Below, one piece after another: positions 11,123 through 19,971 of a DNA stretch of 64,000 bases (within the stretch, counting starts at the first letter, position 1; each line of letters begins with the position of its first letter). Where the stretch lies: the NCBI GenBank assembly GCA_043228905.1, contig JBHGNT010000089.1, positions 1 to 64,000 on the forward strand. The letters are read 5' to 3'. The DNA comes from Azolla caroliniana. Its lineage: Eukaryota; Polypodiophyta. Under the pieces are notes generated by a model. That model searched no databases. It had not been told where the DNA came from and saw nothing but the letters and a program-made list of their open reading frames with translations. The translations under genes were made by a program, and so were the position numbers.

Positions 11123-13742
11123 GCTCAACTTGAGGTAGGATCGTGGTGTTAGTGTTTGTAGTAGCCGGTCCTCTCCTCCGGCTCCCCTTAGCGTCCTCCC
11201 GCCTGGCTCGCACTCCTTGTTCGGTCTGCTTCGGCTTCCCGCAACGCGTCCGGTTCCGTGCATCTTGACCTTCTCGGCCAACTTCTCTGCTCCTTTGGCC
11301 CTTATTAGCTCCCTTGTAGTCACGTTGCTGGCACCCCTCAACCCGTTGGCTCCTTCGTCTCGGCGTCGGTTTCAGATGCCTTTTTGTCCGCTTGGCCCAT
11401 CTTAGATTCGGCTCCTCTGAATCAAACATTTCGACTGAATCGAGCTTTTGCTCTTGACCGAATCAGCTGACTCCGATTCGTTCCCGCTCTTGGCCGAGTT
11501 GGTTGTCTCCAACTCTTCTTCGATTTCCAAAATTTTCACGACATTGGCCCATGTCCATGTCTCAGTCTTTCCAGCTTTGCCTCCCCCTTTTTCTGTTGGC
11601 TCTGGCTTAGGCTCTCCGTTCCGGTCGCTTCCCTTGCGTCCGATCTCAGTTTCTTCAGCCGACCCGTGCACTTCGACTTCTTCAGTCGGGCCGAAATCGA
11701 AATCGATATCCGGCTTTTTGGTTCGACCATCTCTGTCATCCCTTTGGTCTCTGTCATTCCTCTCATTTCTCCCCCTCATGTTCGGCATATCGAGGTACTG
11801 CATACCTAGTGCACCGAAAAATTGCCACAACTTGTCTAAGCCGAGGGGTTTGGTGAAGATATCGGCCACTTGCCGATCCGTCGGAACATGCAGCAATTCC
11901 ACTTCACCAGAGAGAACACGCTCATAGACAAAATGGTTGTGCAACTCAATGTGCTTTGTCCGGGCGTGAAAGACGGGGTTCTTCGCCAACTGGATGCTGC
12001 TGAGGTTGTCACAGTAGATCACAACAGGACCAGACACCTCCACACGCAGATCCTTGAGTAGTTTTTTGAGCCATATGGCTTCGCACGTTGCGGCAGCCAC
12101 TCCTCGGTAATCAGCCTCGGTGCTCGACAATGCCATTGTTGGGTGCTTCTTATTGTTCTAGGAAACTGCGATGCTCCCAAGTGAGAACGCATATCCAGCC
12201 CAATCGGCATCCGTGTAGCCGACAAACTATCCGGTTACACTGGTTCGATATAGCAATTCCCTATCCTTAGTGCCGCTAATGTACCTCAATATTCGGTGTG
12301 CGCATTGAAGGTGCTCCACGGTTGGATGCGCCATAAATTGACTAATTAGTCTGACCGGATAACTGAGGTCCGACCGAGTGATGGTCAGATATATGAGACT
12401 TTCGACTATTTGTCGGAACCTTTTCGGGAGCTTGCATTCCTATCCAGAGGAGTCGAGATGGACTTGCATTACCTCATACCGAATTTGAAGAGCATACTCA
12501 ACACATAGTGGCGTTGACTAATCAGTATGCCTTCTTGGGTGCGGATCACTTTGATCCCGAGGAAATAATGAAGGTCCCCAAGATCCCTCATGTCAAATGA
12601 TGCTGTGAGTTCGGACTTGACACAGTCGATTTCATCCAAGTCGGGGCCGATGATGACTAAATTATCAACATAAAGCAAAATACTTAACGAGTCGTTACAA
12701 CCTTGCCGGATGAAGAGTGAAGAGTTCAACTTCGACGCGACAAAGCCCATCCAATGCAGTCGCTACATGATTTTCGCGTTCCAGGCACACGGGGCTTGCT
12801 TTAGTTTGTAGAGGAACTTCTTCAATCAACACACTGCCGATGTATTCATGCCGAACTGAAATCCAGGGGCCTGAATCATATACACCTGTTTCTCAAGATC
12901 ACCTTGTAGGAACACGTTCTTTTCATCCATCTGATGTAGATGCCACCCCTTTGCTGCTGCCAGCGCAAGCAAGACATAGATTGTCGTCATATTCGCGACC
13001 GACGCGAATGTTTCATCGTAATCAATGCCGTGTTGCTGCGTGTAGCCTTTGGCCACTAACCGGGCCTTGTACAGGTTGACAGAGCCGTCAGTTTGTAGAC
13101 CCATCGACAACTGATCGACTTCACTCCTCTTGGTACGTCTACTAAATCCCACGTCTCATTCTCTGTGAGTGTGTCCATCTCTTCCTCCATGGCTGTCTGT
13201 AAGTTAGGATCCTTCGCCGCTTCTGTGTAGCTCTCTGGCTCACACATGGCTACCACCTTCGCCATGTACACATAATGATGCGCCATATACTCATTGTACC
13301 CGTACCTCGTCATGGGGTTCTTCTGGCGTGTGGATCAACGCAATTCCTGATTCGCCTATTTTGCGGCCTTCTCAACCGACTTCAACCTCTTCCTCAGAGG
13401 TTCGTTTTCGTTCGAGCCGGAGTCGCTCCGATCCGACTTAGCTCTGCCGGTGTCATACTCCAACATCTTCTTCTTCCCCTTGCACGTGAACCATCTGCTC
13501 GGTTCCTTGCGCAGGGAGAGCACAACAGAATCTTCACTACTCGCCGGCTCGTCATCCGGTTGACCACTCATCCAAAGAGAAGTCAGACTATCCGGCTATT
13601 TGGATTCCGTGACGCTGCTCTCTGTTCTGGATGCCATTGGATCATCTACAACAATCGGCTTAGGCTTGGGTGGAGAGAAGTACCAAGATGCCGATTCATA
13701 AAAAACCACATCTTGGCTAAGTCGGACCGCTTCCTGTCATGA
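11123..13742 (-). pseudogene. Copia A pol remnant (RT and RNase H) with long 3' extension
   Basis: Read right to left. 13742-13330 is the acidic linker between integrase and RT. 13313-13056 and 13152-12826 are RT fingers (CRWVYKLT; then [19 protein letters not shown]) in different frames. 12750-12469 holds the palm, with LLYVDNLVIIG where YVDD is expected. 12468-12137 has several stops. 12136-11402 is RNase H with ALSSTEADYRG and HARTKHIELHNHF, then about 130 extra charged residues beyond the usual copia Pol end. Gag, protease and integrase are missing: the element ends at a GA microsatellite. Not functional. Confidence 0.85.
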
Positions 13743-13745
13743 CTC

Positions 13746-13747
<2 letters not shown>

Positions 13748-13785
<38 letters not shown>
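13748..13785. repeat. (GA)n microsatellite at an element junction
   Basis: About 19 GA repeats exactly where copia A stops and a chromovirus fragment of opposite orientation begins. Confidence 0.95.
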
Positions 13786-13787
<2 letters not shown>

Positions 13788-14288
13788 CGGTATAAAGCGC
13801 AAGCTGATAGACATCGTTCTGCTACACTTGCCTTTGCACTTGGTGATCAAGTTTGGCTCTTACGTCACCTTGTCGTTACTACTCGACCTTGCGGAAAGTT
13901 GGATTACAAGAAGTTGGGGTCTTTCCGCATCATTGAGTGTGTCAATCCCGTCACTTTCCAGCTGGAACTTCCTCCACATTTCTAGATTCATAATGTCTTC
14001 CATGCCTGTCTTCTCGAACCTTATCATCCATCCACTATTCCTGGAAGACACTCTCCACCTCCACCTCCAATTGAGCTTTCCACAGGTGAGGAGTATGAGG
14101 TGGACAAGATTCTGGACTCTCGTTGGCATCGACGACAACTTCAATACTTAGTCCTATGGAAAGGGTATCCCATTTTAGAGGCAACTTGGGAACCAACTCA
14201 ATGCACCGAATGTTGTTCATGCATTTCATCACCAATATCCACAAAAACCGAGGAGGCATCTTCGGAGGCGGCCTTAGCAGAGGGATAA
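13786..14288 (+). pseudogene. Chromovirus 3' pol fragment (integrase C-terminus and chromodomain)
   Basis: Plus-strand reading matches the C-terminus of the intact chromovirus pol at 56222-59779: ADRHRSATLAFALGDQVWLL, then KLDYKKLGSFRIIE and FQLELPPHF, and after a stop a chromodomain with YEVDKILDSRW, YLVLWKGYPI and EATWEPTQC. At least two frame changes and a TAG (LPPHF-stop) break it. The rest of the element is absent to the left of the GA repeat. It is followed at once by an LTR. Confidence 0.85.
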
Positions 14289-14692
14289 TGTCATGGACAT
14301 GATAACAGTCATGTCATGATTCGAACTCTTGACCTATTGTATTTAATCAATATGTTTTAACCAATACATCCAATACATAACCATGTTACCTTACTAGATT
14401 ATTGTAGATTATCTATTCTACATGTAGGATTTTAGAAGCTTCTAGGAGCTAGAACATTGTAGAAGCTTGTGCATGAAAATGAGTCTTTGCATGGAGCTAC
14501 ATTTAGAGCCCATAAACATGTATAAATACACGGGTTCACCTTGGCCTTAGTCAAGGTGAACAACACCAGTTACAGAATCATAATTCAGTTCTTGTTCTCT
14601 TGACTACTTTCTCTCTCTCTCTTTCTTATTATCTTGTGTATGATCTCTCTCTCACTCTCTTAGTATTGAGCCTCGTGTACTTGTTCATGACA
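14289..14692 (+). mobile_element. 3' LTR of the chromovirus fragment
   Basis: 404 bases, TGTCATGGACATG...TTCATGACA, directly after the chromodomain. TATAAATA lies near 14521, followed by a CT-rich stretch. The first bases resemble the LTR of chromovirus M (TGTCATAACTAGACTCGAAC), but the sequence is otherwise diverged. Its right edge cuts into the protease of element B', so this chromovirus inserted into B'. Confidence 0.75.
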
Positions 14693-15973
14693 TCTGGTAG
14701 AACTCCTTGGACATCAAGTTGATCTCTGATCCATGATCAATCAATGCAACTACGGGCTCTTTAATGTTTCCAATCCGAACCGGAGTCTCCGTAGTTGGCC
14801 GTGCCTAGTGTGGCTTTGAGTAGTGGGAGTTAGGAATCGCATCCTCCACTTCCATGTCATTCATTACAACGGTATTCGCATTCAACCTCAGAGCATTCGA
14901 TTCTTCCATAGCTTGCCTCTTTCTCTTCACGAGATCCATGAGGAGATCGTGGAACTCTTTCTTTGCTATTCTGAGCAATTCCTTGAGAGAAAATTCCATC
15001 CGACTATCAAGGATTCTCTCTTCAAACACCTTCTTTAGATCCATCTGTTGTTCGATATCCGACACAAGTTTGAATGCTGGAATCATTTCCCCTTTCCCTT
15101 TTCCTTTGGAATTCCAGCTCTCTAGTGTCTTCGATGGTCCGACCGCATTATCTGTGTGCCGTCGTTTCTCATCTATATACACCTCATGTAATTGGCATAG
15201 GGTGTAAATGCTATTCTTGTCTATAGGGCACTCCCATCTCGTAGCTTCTTGGATGCCTTCCGTAGTGTTTCGGATCTCATCAGAGTCGGTTTTCTTGGAG
15301 ATTTCTAGCATTTTCGGCCAGAAAGACGACTTCGCTCTAGATGTTTCACCCGCACGTATTTCCACGGTTGTCGCATAATTGCTTTTTGCTGCAATCTCCT
15401 CCTCTAGGACCTCATGCCGTCTTTTCAGAAATTTGGCCAAAGTGGCTTTCGATGGTCCATTGAATGGATCCGATTTCCCTCATAGTAGATGAGATCCCGT
15501 CGTAGAGCCTCCTTCTGCTCATCGCAATCTTTCCGATCATGTTTGGTGCTATCACACCATATGCATCGACGATCCATATACTTGGAACTTTTGGGATGGT
15601 CTTCCGACATCATCACCATCACAATTTTGAGATTCTCCATCTCCTTTAGCAATTGCTCCATCGTGGTTGCATCAATTCCCTTATCGGTCGTAGTCTCTTG
15701 AGCCCATGGTTGATGGTCTTCCAATCCGGCTCTTGGTCTCGGAATTGGTTCCGAGACCCTCTTTTCTTCATTACCAAGCCATTGCCCCCTCTTTGTGTAT
15801 CGTGGAACGATGTCCTGCACGTTTTCCCATGTATTGGTGCTGCCACTCTCGGTAGTCGTATCCTCTAGAAGCACTCCAAGATCTTTCTAGTGTCGGATGT
15901 CCACGGCTCGTAATAACATGATCACTTTGTCTGGTGCGAGGATAGCTTGATATCTCGCGAACAATCTCCTGTA
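14693..15973 (-). pseudogene. Ty3-type element B': gag C-terminus and protease
   Basis: Read right to left from the C insertion. It continues the gag begun at 18834-19183 (RRLFARYQAILAP...), then a zinc knuckle CIWCDSTKHDRKDC (CX2CX4HX4C) near 15560-15520, a region rich in Lys and Glu with SFWPKMLEIS, ERILDSRMEFSLKELL and FHDLLMDLVKRKR, and the start of an aspartic protease, EPVVALIDHGSEINLMS. It is co-linear with element B at 52250-54000. Breaks: a stop after DIRH, a frameshift near 15430, and TAG where B has Trp (RPHWARV). It ends at the LTR inserted at 14692. Confidence 0.8.
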
Positions 15974-17705
15974 TGTTATACGTTTTAGGGTTAGGGTTAA
16001 GGACGACGATGATGATGAATGACAACTATGATGATAGGTAATGAAGATAGACATGGTGATGGAGAGTATGATGGTGAGAGAGATCATATAGAGAAGCATT
16101 GCGGGGTGGGGGGTGGTGCCTAGAATGGCTCCACCCCCCTCCCAAGGGGATTCAACGTTGAGGGGGAGAGAGAGAGAGAAAGAGGGATGACAAGAGAGAG
16201 ATTAGGAGAGAAATGGTTTTTCATGTTTCATTCATTCCCCATAAGGGGTTAAATAGTACAAGAGGGGGTAGATACATAGGGGTATAAGCCCCCTCGAGCA
16301 TTCATATTGGACACTCACTCACACCTCCTCGTATCCATCCACATGCACACACGTGTGTATGTGTTCACATACGTATGGACTCACAATTACATTTATGCCC
16401 CCTACACATACACAACATCATGATAACATTCGACCCTCGGTCATCACACTTGACTCTCCGTACATCTCGTATGGGGTAACACATATGGCACGCCCGTGGG
16501 AAAGTGCGTTGCACGTCGATCCCACATGCCTTGATGATGATATCTCTTCGACCGGAACTTCCATCGGTCCTTTCAACGATCGATTCCCTCGATCGGAGCG
16601 CTTGACTAGATCATCTCCATCGGTCAGCGTCTTTTCCGCGACACGAACATTCTCATTCTGTCGTCTTACGAACTTTGGTATCCTCTTTCGGGTCCTTAAA
16701 AATGTTGTGTGCATGTATGTTATTCTTTGTTGATTTTGTGAGTTGTCATGGTCGATCACGTCCATTTCTTTAGGTGGATGAGATTTCAAAATTTCATAGG
16801 TGCCCTTTGATTTTTAAAATTTTCTTATATACCCTCAGGTTTTTACAATTATGTTTGATACCCTCATCTTTCTTTTTCTTCTTTTCTCGCGTTTTGCTCC
16901 TGGAGCAAATTCTTCTTCCTCTTTTCTCTTCTTCTCCATCTCGTTTTCTGTTGCCTATTTGGCCATGACTGCATATCTTCATCTGGCCGTATCGGCCGTT
17001 GCCCCGCCGTTTGTCTAGTCGCTCTGACCGTCGACGTTGTCTGACCACTGCTCCGGTCGATGTCCATCACTATTGTCGCTGTCTCCGTCACGTCGTTTGG
17101 TCGTCTTCATCGTTGTCTTTATGGTCCTGCATCGTGGTTGTCTCCCTCTACATATTCGTTTCATCTCCTTCCGGCCGGTTGTCGTCTCTGTCCATCTATG
17201 GCTGTAGGTCATCTCTATTTATGATCGGAGATCTCCGTCTCTGTCTCTATCGCTTCTCGGCCACTCATGACCGTTGGTTGTCATCAGTCCTCTGTCCGTC
17301 GTTGTTCTGGTCGATGCCGACTGTGTCCAGCAGTTGTTGTATTCGACTATTCCGGCCGCTTCAGCCATCATTTTGGCTCTGTCTCCATCTCCCGCCGTCG
17401 CCATCTCCGACCGTTGCTGTTTGGCCGTCTCTGTTTTCCGTCGTCCTCCGACACCGTCCGTCTTCCTGGCGGCCTGTCTGCTTCCCCGGCCTTGTCTGGT
17501 CCTCCGGCCGCTCCGGCCGCTCCAGCCACTGTCTGGCTATTCCGACTGGTTTCCGGCCCTTCCGGCAGCTTTTTCTGCCGTCTGGCCCGTCGTTTCATTG
17601 TCATTCGGCGTCTCGTCTGCTGTTCGACCTAGGGTTTGCTCATGGCTTTTGGGGTCTCTGGCCCTTTCCGTCTCTGTCCGGCTGTATCTCCGACAGAAAC
17701 CGTTT

Positions 17706-18227
17706 TCATCTCTCGTTGTCTTCGTCTGGCGCCCTGAGCCTTTTGTCCGTCAATGTTGTTGTCGAGTCACCCTCGTTGGTCCTGCTGTCTTTGCATGTGT
17801 GTGTTTGTTGTGATGTCCCTTTTTCTGGTTGTCGATGTTTGGTCCACGTCTGCATCTTCTTCTCTGTCTTCGATGCCCCTTCGGTGATAACCAACTTTGG
17901 TTCTTGTTCCGATTCCGGTTCCACTCTCTTTGCGTTGTTTCTTCTGGAACCATAGCCCATGCATTCGCAGCACATCCTGCCGGCCTCCGCTCCACACACT
18001 GCGTCTTCCACCGCAGTCTTCAGGTGGGCTTCTCTTACCGGTCGTGCTGGCACCGGTTCCCTTTGCGTCGCTGTTTTTCCAGCCGTGCATCTTGCACCAC
18101 GCATTCGAACACGCACATTGTCACTAACCGCATTCGGAAACACGTACATGGACACCAATCGCAACCTTGCACAAACATCGTTTCCATTCATGAATTCTTT
18201 CATCGCATTGTCATTTCCTGCACTCAC
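17706..18227 (-). CDS. Internal ORF of element C, unknown
   Basis: 173 codons in the element's own direction, near its 5' end. The predicted protein is hydrophilic and rich in Arg, Lys, Glu and Thr. Cysteines in CCECMGYG do not form a standard zinc knuckle. I see no protease, RT or integrase motif. It may be a degenerate gag or non-coding. The opposite strand carries a longer open frame (16999-17955) of Ser/Arg/Pro-rich composition that looks like a shadow. Confidence 0.25.
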   Translation of the reverse strand: MSAGNDNAMKEFMNGNDVCARLRLVSMYVFPNAVSDNVRVRMRGARCTAGKTATQREPVPARPVREAHLKTAVEDAVCGAEAGRMCCECMGYGSRRNNAKRVEPESEQEPKLVITEGASKTEKKMQTWTKHRQPEKGTSQQTHTCKDSRTNEGDSTTTLTDKRLRAPDEDNER

Positions 18228-18304
18228 ACAAATATGTCGCTATGGCCTTCGCTATGGCCTTCATCACCGCGTATCATTCTTTGACTCCGTTTCCAAAGGG
18301 GGAT

Positions 18305-18320
18305 CCCGTCGTGGTCGCCA
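18305..18320 (-). promoter_or_regulatory. Primer-binding site of element C
   Basis: TGGCGACCACGACGGG on the minus strand, a few bases inside the 5' LTR. It begins with TGG as required for pairing with a tRNA 3' CCA end. The first twelve bases equal those of the element D site. A tRNA-Arg is a possible primer but I could not confirm it. Confidence 0.6.
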
Positions 18321-18833
18321 AAAGGTGTTATACGTTTTAGGGTTAGGGTTAAGGACGACGATGATGATGAATGACAACTATGATGATAGGTAATGAAGAT
18401 AGACATGGTGATGGAGAGTATGATGGTGAGAGAGATCATATAGAGAAGCATTGCGGGGTGGGGGGTGGTGCCTAGAATGGCTCCACCCCCCTCCCAAGGG
18501 GATTCAATGTTGAGGGGGAGAGAGAGAGAGAAAGAGGGATGACAAGAGAGAGATTAGGAGAGAAATGGTTTTTCATGTTTCATTCATTCCCCATAAGGGG
18601 TTAAATAGTACAAGAGGGGGTAGATACATAGGGGTATAAGCCCCCTCGAGCATTCATATTGGACACTCACTCACACCTCCTCGTATCCATCCACATGCAC
18701 ACACGTGTGTATGTGTTCACATACGTATGGACTCACAATTACATTTATGCCCCCTACACATACAAAACATCATGATAACATTCGACCCTCGGTCATCACA
18801 CTTGACTCTCCGTACATCTCGTACGGGGTAACA

Positions 18834-19183
18834 CTGTATCGACTTTCGAACGCTGAAAACACATCGAGGACCTTCAATCCCTTATTCGGTGTTTCAACCC
18901 AATCTTCGAATCCCCTCCCCGTTGCATTCGAGGAGTTCTCGATAGAGAATGTAGTCTTTAGCGTTTCTTCAAACACTTCCTACGTCGGATTTTGTTGTTG
19001 TATCCTACCCATCCTTCCCGTTAAATTGCCCGTTCCGTTGCACAAGTTGCTCTCCTGCAGCCACAATCTCCAACATCGCGCGTTGTTCTTGTAGCATCCG
19101 CTCGAACATTGTCATCATGTTGTTAGCCTCTTGTTGATTCTCCATCTCCTTACCACCCATTTTCATGTCGGGTTCCCCAATTG
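18834..19183 (-). pseudogene. Element B' gag N-terminal part
   Basis: Read right to left. An early piece after the LTR gives MKMGGKEMENQQEANNM and a helical segment. After a frameshift comes FEDWVETPNKGLKVLDVF, matching FMEWVETPDKG of element B (near 52430). The reading resumes without loss on the other side of element C. The leader next to the LTR reads CAATTGGGGAACCCGACATG (minus); its primer tRNA is not recognised. Confidence 0.75.
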
Positions 19184-19499
19184 TGTGGTGCCTTTCAACG
19201 CCGGATCGTTGTGTGAGTCGGAAGGAAATCAACGAGGTTATGGACTAGGAGGAGGAGAGTTTTAAGACTAATTAGAATATGTGTATATTATAAGAAAGAG
19301 CTATCAAAAACTCGCAAATCACAAGAGTGTATTTTATTATGTTAATCAACCCTTAGAATTCTAATAAATTTGATTAGATTAGAAAAGATAGATCGAAAAT
19401 TGGGAATCACCTGAATATAGTCAATTTGATCAATATTTAGAAATACAAATCAACAACCATTACAATTTACTCCCTCCATCCTTATATATTGATGGGAGA

Positions 19500-19919
19500 T
19501 GTTATTCGCTTAGCCGGACAAGGCCTAACACAAGGTGTCATGGAGACACTTCACCAAAGGGTGATTACGGCATAGGATTAAGATTCAACGATTACACCGA
19601 CTTACGTAGGTTACACGATTAGATTGCTTTGGTTAATTACACGCGTAAGATATAACAGTGATTACAGAACGGAAATCAAGACAGAAGTATAAACATCATA
19701 AGCTCTATTAATTATCCGCTGTGATTACAATGGGGTCCGGGCCTTTAAATAGGTTTCCGGCCCGTAGTACAAAACGGTGCCTCTCGCACCTATTCGGGAT
19801 CCGTCCGGATCTGGAACGGCATACCGTTTCCAGTCCGTCCGTCCACACTATGCTCATTTACAACCATATCTAATTAATTCCTTCACTCCGTATTTTGGAC
19901 TCCTTGCCGGCCGGTAACA
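19500..19919 (-). repeat. Element D 3' LTR
   Basis: 420 bases, TGTTACCGG...GAATAACA on the minus strand. The motif CCCACGGGCGTGCCATG abuts it where a purine-rich tract would be expected; a purine-rich stretch (GAAGGGGCCGAGAAGGG, minus) lies about 40 bases further in. Confidence 0.9.
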
Positions 19920-19971
19920 CATGGCACGCCCGTGGGACAGTACCTTGTACGTCGAACCCTTCTCGGCCCCT

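Larger units (their letters stand above)
15974..18833 (-). mobile_element. Element C: non-autonomous LTR retrotransposon
   Basis: Two 508-base LTRs (15974-16481 and 18326-18833; I count about three differences) bound 1844 bases without any recognisable pol. The insertion is flanked by the 5-bp target duplication CTGTA (15969-15973 and 18834-18838) and splits the gag of B' exactly. Orientation is minus: the primer-binding site TGGCGACCACGACGGG (minus) is at 18305-18320, beside the right LTR. Next to the 3' LTR is the motif CCCACGGGCGTGCCAT, also found at the same place in D. The LTR start contains two plant telomere-like repeats (TTTAGGGTTAGGG). Internal DNA is GC-rich. C probably depends on proteins of another element, with D the best candidate. 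Confidence 0.88.

Noticed and set aside
16999-17955. 318-codon open frame on the plus strand inside element C
   Set aside because: It runs against the direction of the element, is rich in Ser/Arg/Cys/Phe as expected for the complement of a GC-rich Arg/Asp-coding strand, and has no recognisable motif.
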